Of a stretch of DNA of 64,000 nt, positions 51,722-58,999 are shown piece by piece. A model generated the notes under the pieces. The model worked only from the letters and a program-made list of their open reading frames with translations. It was not told the origin of the DNA and did not search any database. The position numbers and the translations under genes are program-made. This DNA comes from Geodermatophilus nigrescens (lineage in GTDB: Bacteria; Actinomycetota; Actinomycetes; Mycobacteriales; Geodermatophilaceae). Position 1 is the stretch's first letter; each line of letters opens with the position of its first letter. The stretch is taken from positions 682,001-746,000 of the forward strand of contig NZ_FQVX01000002.1 in NCBI RefSeq assembly GCF_900129495.1. The letters are read 5' to 3'.

Positions 51722-52606
51722 TCAGGCGAAGACGATCGTGCGGTCGCCCTCGACGACCACGCGGTCCTCGACGTGCCAGGTGACCGCCTGGGCCAGCACC
51801 TGCCGCTCGACGTAGCGGCCCACCCGGCGCATGTCCTCCACGGTGGCGCGGTGGTCGACCCGGGCCACCTCCTGCTCGATGATCGGGCCGGCGTCGAGGT
51901 CGGGGGTCACGTAGTGCGCCGTCGCCCCGATGAGCTTCACGCCGCGGTCGTGCGCCGCGCGGTAGGGGTTCGCGCCGACGAACGCCGGCAGGAAGCTGTG
52001 GTGGATGTTGATCAGCCGCTCGGGGAAGCGGCTGCAGAAGTCGGCCGAGACGATCTGCATGTAGCGGGCGAGCACCACGAGGTCGACGTCGCCGACCAGC
52101 TCCAGGGCTCGCGCCTCGGCCTGCTCCTTCCCGTCCGGCGGGACCGGCACGTGGTGGAACGGCACGCCCGCCGCGGCGGCGACCGGCTCGAGGTCGGGGT
52201 GGTTGGAGACGACGGCGACGATGTCGGCGCGCAGGTCGCCGGCGCTGACCCGGTAGAGCAGCTCCTGCAGCACGTGGTCGGTCTTCGACACGAACACCGC
52301 CACCCGCGGGCGGCGCGCGGCCTCCGAGAGCCGCCAGGTCAGCTGCCACTGCGCGGCGAGCAGGTCGAGCGCGCCCTCGAGCTGGCCGCGCCGCTGCGCC
52401 AGCCCGGGCAGCACGAACTCCAGCCGCAGCGTGAACGTGCCGCCGGTCGGGTCCGAGGAGTGCTGCTGCGACTCGATGATGTTGGCGCCGACGTCGGCCA
52501 GCAGGCGGGAGAGCACCGCCACGATGCCCGGGCGGTCGGGGCAGCGGACGACCAGCCGCCCGACGTCGGTGGTGGCGGGGTCGTGCGCGAGCGGGGCGGC
52601 GGACAC
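51722..52606 (-). CDS. purU: Formyltetrahydrofolate deformylase
   Basis: The 294-residue enzyme hydrolyses 10-formyltetrahydrofolate to formate and tetrahydrofolate, balancing one-carbon units. An N-terminal ACT domain ([37 protein letters not shown]) precedes the formyltransferase-like domain with [42 protein letters not shown] (catalytic His) and [24 protein letters not shown] (catalytic Asp). GTG 52606 follows GCATGT by six bases. It is downstream of the ligD polymerase gene with a tandem repeat between. Confidence 0.95.
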   Translation of the reverse strand: MSAAPLAHDPATTDVGRLVVRCPDRPGIVAVLSRLLADVGANIIESQQHSSDPTGGTFTLRLEFVLPGLAQRRGQLEGALDLLAAQWQLTWRLSEAARRPRVAVFVSKTDHVLQELLYRVSAGDLRADIVAVVSNHPDLEPVAAAAGVPFHHVPVPPDGKEQAEARALELVGDVDLVVLARYMQIVSADFCSRFPERLINIHHSFLPAFVGANPYRAAHDRGVKLIGATAHYVTPDLDAGPIIEQEVARVDHRATVEDMRRVGRYVERQVLAQAVTWHVEDRVVVEGDRTIVFA

Positions 52607-52639
52607 GGGACGACATGCTCGCAGAGCCGGCCGCCGCGG

Positions 52640-52683
52640 CTGCACCGTGGCTAGACCGTGGCTAGACCGTGGCTACACCGTGG
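52640..52683. repeat. Four tandem 11-bp repeats at the end of the ligD polymerase gene
   Basis: The plus-strand unit CTASACCGTGG occurs at 52673, 52662 and 52651, with a variant CTGCACCGTGG at 52640. On the minus strand the first unit contains the TAG stop of the ligD polymerase gene, and the next two put TAG into the other two frames. Confidence 0.9.
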
Positions 52684-53590
52684 GCAGCCGGGAGCGGGTG
52701 CGGTCCGCCACGTCGAACAGGTCGCCGTACTCCTCCACCCGGGCGAGCACCTCCTCGGTGCGGAACCGCAGCTCGCCGGGGTCGGCGCCGCCGCGGACGG
52801 CGTCCACCTCGTCCCAGCCGATCGGCGTCGACACCGGGGCGTCGGGCCGGGCCCGCAGCGAGTAGGGCGCCACCGTCGTCTTGGCCGGGTTGTTCTGGCT
52901 CCAGTCGACGAGCACCTTGCCCGGCCGCAGCGCCTTCTCCATCCGCCAGACCACGCGGTCGGGCGTCTCGGCGGTGAGCTCCTGCGCCAGCGCCTTGGCG
53001 TAGCGGGAGGGGTGCTCGCGGTCGGTGACCCGGATCGGCGCGTAGACCTGCATGCCCTTGGAGCCCGACGTCTTGACCACCGGGTCGAGGCCGTCGGCCA
53101 CGAGCTTGACGCGCAGCCGCTCCGCGAGGTCGCAGCACTCGGCGATGCCGGCCTGCGGGCCGGGGTCGAGGTCCAGCACGAGCAGGTCGGGCAGCGCCGG
53201 CTGGAGCTTGCTGCCGACCTGCCACTGCGGGACGTGCAGTTCCAGCGCCGCGAGGTTGGCCGCCCAGGCGAGGTCGGCGACGGTCTCGAGGACGACCATC
53301 TCCAGCACCTCGCGGTCCCGCGAGCTCCCGGGGCTGGGCACGGTCACCCTGCGCACCCAGTCCGGCGCGTGGCGCGCGGTGTTCTTCTCGAAGAACGCCT
53401 GCCCCTCGACGCCGTCGGGCCAGCGGGTGAAGGTCACCGGCCGCCCGGACAGGTGCGGCAGCAGCACCGGGGCGATCCGCACGTAGTAGTCGATCACCGC
53501 GGCCTTGGTGAACGAGACCTCGGGGAAGATCACCTTGTCGAGGTTGGAGACCGACAGCTGCCGGCCCTCGACCCGCACCCGCTGCTTCAC
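52673..53590 (-). CDS. ligD: NHEJ polymerase/primase domain protein (LigD-Pol)
   Basis: The 305-residue protein is a stand-alone archaeo-eukaryotic-primase-type LigD polymerase domain: LSVSNLDKVIFPE, GRPVTFTRWPDGVEGQAFFEKN, LLVLDLDPG (metal-binding Asp pair), VKTSGSKGMQVYAPI and VDWSQNNPAKTTVAPYSLRA. It fills gaps with ribonucleotides during end joining. GTG 53590 with GAGG eight bases upstream is preferred; GTG 53599 is possible. It is the third gene of the ku-ligase-polymerase operon. The start region overlaps a tandem 14-bp repeat. Confidence 0.93.
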   Translation of the reverse strand: MKQRVRVEGRQLSVSNLDKVIFPEVSFTKAAVIDYYVRIAPVLLPHLSGRPVTFTRWPDGVEGQAFFEKNTARHAPDWVRRVTVPSPGSSRDREVLEMVVLETVADLAWAANLAALELHVPQWQVGSKLQPALPDLLVLDLDPGPQAGIAECCDLAERLRVKLVADGLDPVVKTSGSKGMQVYAPIRVTDREHPSRYAKALAQELTAETPDRVVWRMEKALRPGKVLVDWSQNNPAKTTVAPYSLRARPDAPVSTPIGWDEVDAVRGGADPGELRFRTEEVLARVEEYGDLFDVADRTRSRLPTV

Positions 53591-53593
53591 CGT

Positions 53594-53635
53594 GCCCACC
53601 TCACGCCGCCCACCTCACGCCGTCCCCCTCACGGG
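53594..53635. repeat. Tandem 14-bp repeats between the ligD ligase and polymerase genes
   Basis: GCCCACCTCACGCC occurs exactly at 53594-53607 and 53608-53621, and a degenerate third copy lies at 53622-53635. Each copy carries TCA, that is a minus-strand TGA, at 53601, 53615 and 53629; the last is the stop of the ligase gene and the three lie in different frames. Confidence 0.88.
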
Positions 53636-54615
53636 GACCACTCCACGACGACGTCCTCGACGTCGAGGTCGTCGCGCAGCCCCCGCCACGCAGGGTGGCG
53701 CATCCGGCCGTCGGCGGTCCACGCCGCGAAGGCCACCTCGCCGACCAGGTCCGGCTCGGCCCACTGCGCGTCGCGGGCGACGTCGCGGGGCAGGGCGTCG
53801 GCGAACGGCGAGGTGCGGCGGGGGGCGAGCGCGGCGCCGAGGTCGCGCAGCATCGCGTCGGTGAAGCCGGTGCCGACGTGGCCGGCGTAGACCAGGCGTC
53901 CGTCGTCGTCGTGGACGCCGACCAGCAGCGAGCCCACTCCCCCGGCCCGCCGGCCCTTGCCCGGCCGCCACCCGCCGACGACGACGCTCTGCATGCGGAC
54001 GTGCTTGACCTTGCGCCACTCCGGCGCGCGCACGCCGGGGCGGTAGGCGGAGTCCAGCCGCTTGGCCACCACGCCCTCGAGGCCGTTGTCCCGGCTGGCG
54101 GCGTGCACCCCGGCGCCACCACCGGTGAACCACGGGGTGGTCACCCAGCGGTGCCCCTGGGCGCCGAGGTCGTCGAGGCGCTCGCGGCGCTCGGTCCACG
54201 GCAGGTGCAGCAGGCTGCGCCCGCCGACGGCGAGGACGTCGAAGACGAGGTAGGTGACCGGCGCGGCGGCGGCCAGGCGGGCCACCTCGGCGCCGCCGGT
54301 GCGGTGCATCCGCCCCTGCAGCAGCCCGAAGTCGGGCCGGCCGAGCCGGTCGAGGGCCACCACCTCGCCGTCGACGACGACGTCGGCCCCGGCCAGCGCG
54401 TCCGGCACGCGGCCGAGTTCGGGATAACGGACGGTGATCGGGGTGCCGCTGCGCGCCCACAGCTCCGCCCGGCCGCCGCGGACCGCGGTGACCGCGCGGA
54501 CGCCGTCCCACTTGAACTCGTAGCCCCACTCCGCGTCCTGCGCGCGGGGCGGCAGCTCGCCGGCGACGGCGAGCATCGGCCCCGGCACGGGGGGCTCGGG
54601 GAGGGCGTGGCGCAC
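53629..54615 (-). CDS. ligD: ATP-dependent DNA ligase domain protein (LigD-Lig)
   Basis: The 328-residue ligase has motif I YEFKWDGVRAV with the AMP-accepting Lys near residue 35, VVDGEVVALD (motif III), TYLVFDVL (IIIa), EGVVAKRLDSAY (IV) and EWRKVKHVRMQSVVVGG (V), followed by an OB-fold. It seals ends joined by Ku. The GTG starts two bases after the ku stop. It lacks polymerase and phosphoesterase domains, so LigD is split here into separate genes. Confidence 0.95.
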   Translation of the reverse strand: MRHALPEPPVPGPMLAVAGELPPRAQDAEWGYEFKWDGVRAVTAVRGGRAELWARSGTPITVRYPELGRVPDALAGADVVVDGEVVALDRLGRPDFGLLQGRMHRTGGAEVARLAAAAPVTYLVFDVLAVGGRSLLHLPWTERRERLDDLGAQGHRWVTTPWFTGGGAGVHAASRDNGLEGVVAKRLDSAYRPGVRAPEWRKVKHVRMQSVVVGGWRPGKGRRAGGVGSLLVGVHDDDGRLVYAGHVGTGFTDAMLRDLGAALAPRRTSPFADALPRDVARDAQWAEPDLVGEVAFAAWTADGRMRHPAWRGLRDDLDVEDVVVEWSP

Positions 54616-54617
54616 CG

Positions 54618-55646
54618 TCAGGCGCTGCGCCGCGAGGTGCGCTTGGCCGGCTCCTTCTTGGCGGCGGTGACCTTGCGGGCGCGGGTCGTGCGGGCCGGCG
54701 GCTCCTCGGCGGCGGCCTTCTTCGCCGGCGTCTTCTTCGCGGCGGCCTTCTTCGCGGGCGCGCGCCTGGCCGGCGCGGGCTCGTCGTCGGCGGCCGCGGC
54801 GCGGGCGCGGCGGCGGGGCGCCGGCGCGGGCTCGTCAGCAGCGTCGTCGTCAGCAGCGTCGTCGTCGGCCGCTCCCCCGCGGGCCCGCTCGACGCTGCGC
54901 CGCAGCGCGCTCATGAGGTCGACCACGGCCGCGCCGGGGTCGGCGGTCTCGGGGACCGGCTGGACCTCGCCGCCGCTGGCCTTGGCCTCCAGCAGCGCGG
55001 TCATGGCCTCGCGGTAGTCGTCGCTGAATTCGGTCGGGTCGAACTCGCCGGTCATGGAGCCGATGAGCGCCTCGGCCATCTGCAGCTCCTGCGGGCGCAC
55101 CGACACGTCCTCGTCGAGGAAGCCGAAGTCGGGACGGCGGATCTCGTCGGGCCAGCGCATCGTGTGCAGGACCAGCACGCCGTCCTTGACCCGCAGCGCG
55201 GCCAGCGACTCCCGCTGCCGCAGCGCGATCTTGGTGATGGCGACGCGGCCGGTGTTCTCCAGCGCGTCGCGCAGCAGCACGTAGGGGCGCGTGGCCGGGC
55301 CGTCGGGCTCCAGGTAGTAGGTCTTCTCGTACTGCACCGGGTCGATGTCGCCCTGGTCGACGAACTGCAGGACCTCGATCTCGCGGCGGGTGGCCAGCGG
55401 CATCTCGGCGAGGTCGTCGTCGGTGAGGATCACCAGCTGCCCGTCGGGCAGCTCGTAGCCCTTGGCGATGTCCCCGTACTCGATCTCCTCGCCGTCGATC
55501 GAGCAGACCCGCTTGTACTTCACCCGCCCGCCGTCGGCGGCGTGCACCTGGTGGAAGCGGACGTCCTTGTCCTCGGTGGCGGTGTACAGCTTCACCCCGA
55601 TGCTGACCAGGCCGAACGAGACCGCGCCGCGCCAGATCGAGCGCAT
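54618..55646 (-). CDS. ku: Ku DNA end-binding protein
   Basis: The 342-residue protein begins MRSIWRGAVSFGLVSIGVKLYTATEDKDVRFHQVH, a clear bacterial Ku start, and continues with SIDGEEIEYGDIAKGYE, YYLEPDGPATRPYVLLRDAL and TMRWPDEIR. After about residue 255 a disordered tail follows, first acidic (two 15-bp tandem repeats encode ADDDA-type units near 54837), then Lys/Ala-rich (AKKAAAKKTPAKKAAA), like the DNA-binding tails of actinobacterial Ku. It encircles DNA ends and recruits the ligase and polymerase encoded downstream. TATCCT (55710-55705) is a likely -10 element. Confidence 0.96.
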   Translation of the reverse strand: MRSIWRGAVSFGLVSIGVKLYTATEDKDVRFHQVHAADGGRVKYKRVCSIDGEEIEYGDIAKGYELPDGQLVILTDDDLAEMPLATRREIEVLQFVDQGDIDPVQYEKTYYLEPDGPATRPYVLLRDALENTGRVAITKIALRQRESLAALRVKDGVLVLHTMRWPDEIRRPDFGFLDEDVSVRPQELQMAEALIGSMTGEFDPTEFSDDYREAMTALLEAKASGGEVQPVPETADPGAAVVDLMSALRRSVERARGGAADDDAADDDAADEPAPAPRRRARAAAADDEPAPARRAPAKKAAAKKTPAKKAAAEEPPARTTRARKVTAAKKEPAKRTSRRSA

Positions 55647-55785
55647 CTCCACTCCCCTTCCCCGGGCCGGACCGAGCACACCGGCCGGAGGGCGGCCGGC
55701 CCGCAGGATAGGTGCGGACCGGGCCGCTCAGCAGCACGGATGCCGTCGATCTCCTCCGCCCGGGGGAAGCGGGCGTCCTCCGTCC

Positions 55786-56409
55786 TCAGACCTGCTCGGC
55801 GTGCCGGCCGGCCGTGTCGTCGTCCTGCGGATCGTCCTGCGCGTCGTCCTGCTGGTCGTCCCCGCCGCCGGTGACGCTGCTCTGCAGCGCGTCGTAGGCG
55901 AACTGCAGGACGTCGGAGCCGGCCACCATCGTCATCGTCAGCGCCGCCAGCCGGGTCGCGCGCGGCGCGGCCACGTAGCTGAAGACGAACGCGGTGCCCA
56001 CCCACTGCGCCAGGCAGAACGGGCAGGTGACCAGCTCACCGACGGCGTGCTTCCAGCCGTGCTCCACGCGCAGGTCCTCGGCGAGCTCCGCCTCGCCCGA
56101 CGCGCCCTGGAAGCGGGCGAACGGGGCGCGCAGCGGGCTGGTGACCGGGTCCTTGGCGATGCGGCGGGCCAGCCGGAAGGTGCCGACCGTCAGCAGCAGC
56201 GCGTCGCCGAGGGGGATGCGGGAGGGCAGCTCGCGGCCGGAGGCGCGGACGACGGCGGCGCCCGCGGCGACGGCGGCGCTGTAGACGCCCATCGCGCCGA
56301 GGAAGCCGCCGAGCGGGCGGTCCTCGTCGCCGTTGTAGCCGCGCTCCTGGTCCTGCGCCCAGCGGCGGACCGGCTCGATGGTCCGCTGCACCTCGTCGGG
56401 GATCGCCAT
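55786..56409 (-). CDS. DUF1360 membrane protein
   Basis: The 207-residue protein shows the DUF1360 core LLLTVGTFRLARRIAKDPVTSPLRAPFARFQG and VGELVTCPFCLAQWVGTAFVFSYV with the conserved CPFC cysteine pair, three or four hydrophobic helices and a strongly acidic tail (DDQQDDAQDDPQDDD). Function is unknown; related proteins occur in sporulation-type and stress gene sets. The ATG follows TAGCGG by six bases, so the message may be leaderless. Confidence 0.82.
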   Translation of the reverse strand: MAIPDEVQRTIEPVRRWAQDQERGYNGDEDRPLGGFLGAMGVYSAAVAAGAAVVRASGRELPSRIPLGDALLLTVGTFRLARRIAKDPVTSPLRAPFARFQGASGEAELAEDLRVEHGWKHAVGELVTCPFCLAQWVGTAFVFSYVAAPRATRLAALTMTMVAGSDVLQFAYDALQSSVTGGGDDQQDDAQDDPQDDDTAGRHAEQV

Positions 56410-56552
56410 GGCCGCCCGCTACCCGGTCGTGCACCGCCTCATGCCGTGACGGGAGGAACGCGCCTGCCCGCATGGCCCGCCGGGCGGCGGGTAGGCGGAG
56501 GGCAGCCCGCCGCCGGGACCGGTGTCCCGGCGGCCCGAGAGGAAGGGACCCC

Positions 56553-57062
56553 GTGACCGAGAACAGCGGTGCGCTGCACTCCGCCCAGAACGACGCCGAC
56601 TTCCCCGACGACGAGCGCGGCCTGACCGGCACCCACGACGACGCCGGCGCCCCGCGCACCGAGGGCCAGACCGCCCGGGACGTCTTCCCCGAGGACGAGG
56701 GGATCCCGGAGGTCGCCCAGGACGACTCGCCGACGATGCAGTCCGCGGAGGACCCGGAGTTCGCGCCGATGCCCGGCGAGGACCCCGGCGCCGTCCTCGA
56801 CACCGGCACCACCGCCTACGAGCAGTCCGCCGGCGAGCCGCTGAGCGGCCGGCTCGACCGCGAGGTGCCCGACGTGCAGCCCGGCGTCCGCCCCGCCGAG
56901 GACCCGCAGGCCGCCGCGATGCAGCTGGAGCAGGACACCTCGACGACCTTCGACAGCGACTCCGGCACGAACAAGACCGCCGACGACGTCGAGGCGACCG
57001 CCGACGTCCGGGCCGGCGGCGAGGGCCCGGAGGAGTCCGCGGTCCACGTCATCGACTCCTGA
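56553..57062 (+). CDS. DUF5709 acidic protein
   Basis: The 169-residue protein is very acidic, without hydrophobic segments, and has the DUF5709 elements AQDDSPTMQSAEDPEF and AYEQSAGEPLSGRLDREVPDV. It is expected to be largely disordered and may be a general-stress protein, since relatives are common in desiccation-tolerant actinobacteria (inference). AGGAAGGG lies before the GTG. The stop codon is inside a tandem 11-bp repeat. Confidence 0.78.
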   Translation: MTENSGALHSAQNDADFPDDERGLTGTHDDAGAPRTEGQTARDVFPEDEGIPEVAQDDSPTMQSAEDPEFAPMPGEDPGAVLDTGTTAYEQSAGEPLSGRLDREVPDVQPGVRPAEDPQAAAMQLEQDTSTTFDSDSGTNKTADDVEATADVRAGGEGPEESAVHVIDS

Positions 57063-57083
57063 TCGGCTCCTGATCGGCTCCTG
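57056..57083. repeat. Tandem 11-bp repeat over the DUF5709 gene stop
   Basis: CTCCTGATCGG occurs at 57056 and 57067 and is followed by a partial third unit CTCCTG. The first two units each contain TGA, in different frames. Confidence 0.85.
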
Positions 57084-57381
57084 GGGCCCGTCCCGGGAGG
57101 CCCCCGGCACGGGCTGCCCCGGTCACCTGGCCGGACGCATCTCCTCACCCGATCCGCCGACCGGCCCGGGCACCCGCCCGGGCTGGTTGGCGGTCTGCCA
57201 TCCGGTTGTCTACGTTTGGGCGTGCGGTTGAGCAGTCAGCCGTACGCGCCGCCCGGCCGACCGCCGGCGGTGCTCCCAGGACCGCGCGACAGCTCGGGGG
57301 CGACGACACCCCCGGCCCGCGCGGCGGTAGATTGACCGGTGGCCGCCCCGATCGGCGTGGCCACTGAGAGGAGCTGTGTCC
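57063..57381 (+). other. 319-bp region between DUF5709 and STAS genes with two promoter-like signals and a small ORF
   Basis: TTGGCG (57187-57192) and TACGTT (57211-57216) are spaced 18 bases. Five bases later GTG 57222 opens a 37-codon Pro-rich frame (RLSSQPYAPPGRPP) ending at TGA 57333-57335. TAGATT (57328-57333) could be the -10 element of the STAS gene, with a start near 57340. No other feature is seen. Confidence 0.35.
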
Positions 57382-57780
57382 GTGACCGCATCCGACCTGC
57401 CCGCCGGGGGGCAGCACGACGTGTCGAACGAGGGCACGGAGGCACCCTTCGACGACGTGATCACGCTCTCGACCTCCACCGGTGAGGACGGCGCGGTCAC
57501 GGTGACGGTCGTCGGCGAGGTCGACACCTTCACCGCCCCGGTGCTGCGCTCCTCGCTGGACACCCAGCTCGAGCAGCAGCCCCGCGAGCTGGTCATCGAC
57601 CTGTCCGGCGTCCAGTTCCTCGGCTCCGCCGGGCTGGCCGTCCTCGTCGAGACGCAGAAGTCGGCGCGCGCCCGCGAGGTCGAGCTGCGCCTGGTCGCCA
57701 CCACCCGGGCGGTCACCCGCCCGCTGGAGGTCACCGGCCTGATCGACCTGTTCACGATCGTGGACAGCAGCGCCCGCTGA
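57382..57780 (+). CDS. STAS-domain anti-sigma factor antagonist
   Basis: The 132-residue protein has a flexible acidic N-terminus of about 35 residues and one STAS domain: VTVVGEVDTFTAPVLRSSLDTQLEQ and LVIDLSGVQFLGSAGLAVLVET, where the Ser of GSAG is the expected phosphorylation site. In its unphosphorylated form it should bind an anti-sigma factor such as the RsbW-like protein encoded 3.3 kb downstream and free SigF. GTG 57382 with AGGAG eight bases upstream is preferred to GTG 57376. A terminator follows. Confidence 0.88.
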   Translation: MTASDLPAGGQHDVSNEGTEAPFDDVITLSTSTGEDGAVTVTVVGEVDTFTAPVLRSSLDTQLEQQPRELVIDLSGVQFLGSAGLAVLVETQKSARAREVELRLVATTRAVTRPLEVTGLIDLFTIVDSSAR

Positions 57781-57810
57781 CCTGCCTCCGCACGACCCCG
57801 TACCACCCTG

Positions 57811-57836
57811 CGAGGCCCCGCTCCGGCGGGGCCTCG
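57811..57836 (+). terminator. Terminator after the STAS gene
   Basis: CGAGGCCCCGC and its exact complement pair around a TCCG loop; GTCGTTCC follows. Confidence 0.8.
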
Positions 57837-57882
57837 CGTCGTTCCGGACCCGGTCGGCCGGGTCAGGCGGACAGGAGACGCC

Positions 57883-57941
57883 GGAAGGACCCCCTGCCCC
57901 CCACCGCTCGCACGCTCGCGGCGGGCCCCTGCAGGGGCCGG
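57883..57941. repeat. 60-bp terminator-like repeat, copy B
   Basis: It is nearly identical to copy A at 11010-11069 (about five differences), with outer arms CCCCTGC (57891-57897) and GCAGGGG (57931-57937). It directly abuts the topoisomerase stop codon (TAG, 57944-57942). The end of the topoisomerase gene is duplicated on its other side (57862-57880), as if the element had been inserted with a target duplication. Confidence 0.8.
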
Positions 57942-58952
57942 CTAAGCGGACAGGAGGCGACACACCGCCTGCTCGAGCACCTTCTGGGTGTCGCGGGTGC
58001 CCTCGGAGTCGGCCAGCTCGGCCAGCGCCGCGGCCACCGTCTCGCCGTGCTCGTACCGGTCGACCACCCGCGGGTCCACGTAGCTGGCCTTGCACACCGC
58101 CGGCGTGTTGCCGAGGTGCTCGGACACCCGCACGTAGGCCTCGCGGATCGTCTTGTTGCGCACCGTCTTGTTCTTCGGCGCCGGCTGCTCGGCGAGCGCG
58201 GCGGCCATCATCACCGTGGCGTTCCACGTCCGGAAGTCCTTGGCGGTAATCTCCGCGCCGCTGACCTCCTTGAGGTAGGCGTTGATCTCGTCGCTGGTGA
58301 CGTCGCGCCAGGTGCCGTCCTCGAGCTGGTAGGCCAACAGCTCGTCGCCGGCGTCGTCGGGCCGCTCGAGCAGCTGCCGGACGACGGTCGCCGTCGGGCG
58401 GTCGGTGATCTCGACCTCCCGCTCGATGCTGCCCTTGGCGGTGTAGCGGAAGTAGGTGCGCTCGCCGCGCACCGTGACGTGCTCCCGGCGCAGCGTGGCC
58501 AGCCCGTAGGTGCCGTTCTCCTCGGCGTACTCCTCGCTGCCGATGCGGAAGGTGCCGAGGTCGAGCAGCCGCAGCGCGCAGGCGAGGACGCGCTCGCGGT
58601 TGGGACCGCGGGTGCGCAGCGCGGCGGCCACCCGCTCGCGGACGTCGGGCAGCTCGGAGGCGATGGCCAGCACCCGCTCGTGCTTCTCGGCGTCGCGGCG
58701 GGCCCGCCAGGCGTCGTGGTAGCGGTACTGCCGCCGCCCGGCGGCGTCGAGGCCGGTGGCCTGGATGTGCCCGTTGGGCCACGGGCAGATCCAGACGTCC
58801 TGCCAGGCGGGCGGGATGGCGATGCCCTTGATCCGCTCGAGCCGGTCGGCGTCGCGGATCAGCGCGCCGGTCTGGTCGCGGTAGGAGAAGCCGCGGCCGG
58901 CACGCCGCCGGGTCCAGCCGGGGCCGTGCACGTCGCTGCGCCGGAGTCTCAC
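57942..58952 (-). CDS. DNA topoisomerase IB (eukaryotic/poxvirus type)
   Basis: The 336-residue enzyme relaxes DNA through a 3'-phosphotyrosyl intermediate. Visible marks are ADRLERIKGIAIPPAWQDVWICP, GHIQATGLDAAGRRQYRYHDAWR (first catalytic Arg region), RIGSEEYAEENGTYGLATLRREHV, the KNKTVRNKTIREAYVRVSEHLGNTPAVCKASYVDPRVVDRY region with the active Tyr in SYVDPR, and a leucine-rich end. Bacterial TopIB is common in radiation- and desiccation-tolerant actinobacteria. The last codons (CRLLSA, TAG) are followed by repeat copy B. Confidence 0.93.
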   Translation of the reverse strand: MRLRRSDVHGPGWTRRRAGRGFSYRDQTGALIRDADRLERIKGIAIPPAWQDVWICPWPNGHIQATGLDAAGRRQYRYHDAWRARRDAEKHERVLAIASELPDVRERVAAALRTRGPNRERVLACALRLLDLGTFRIGSEEYAEENGTYGLATLRREHVTVRGERTYFRYTAKGSIEREVEITDRPTATVVRQLLERPDDAGDELLAYQLEDGTWRDVTSDEINAYLKEVSGAEITAKDFRTWNATVMMAAALAEQPAPKNKTVRNKTIREAYVRVSEHLGNTPAVCKASYVDPRVVDRYEHGETVAAALAELADSEGTRDTQKVLEQAVCRLLSA

Positions 58953-58999
58953 CCTGCGTGGATGGGCACCGGGGCGGCCCCGTAAACGGGCGCCACCCG

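Noticed and set aside
49419-52616. A frame joining katA with about 500 upstream residues
   Set aside because: Upstream residues are shadows of purU and furA; the catalase start is fixed by the ATGA overlap with furA and a ribosome site.
52640-52683. Tandem 11-bp repeat considered as a CRISPR remnant
   Set aside because: There are no spacers, the units are too short, and there are no cas genes in the window.
54835-54867. 15-bp tandem repeat within ku
   Set aside because: It simply encodes the acidic Ala/Asp units of the Ku tail and keeps the frame; no separate feature is needed.
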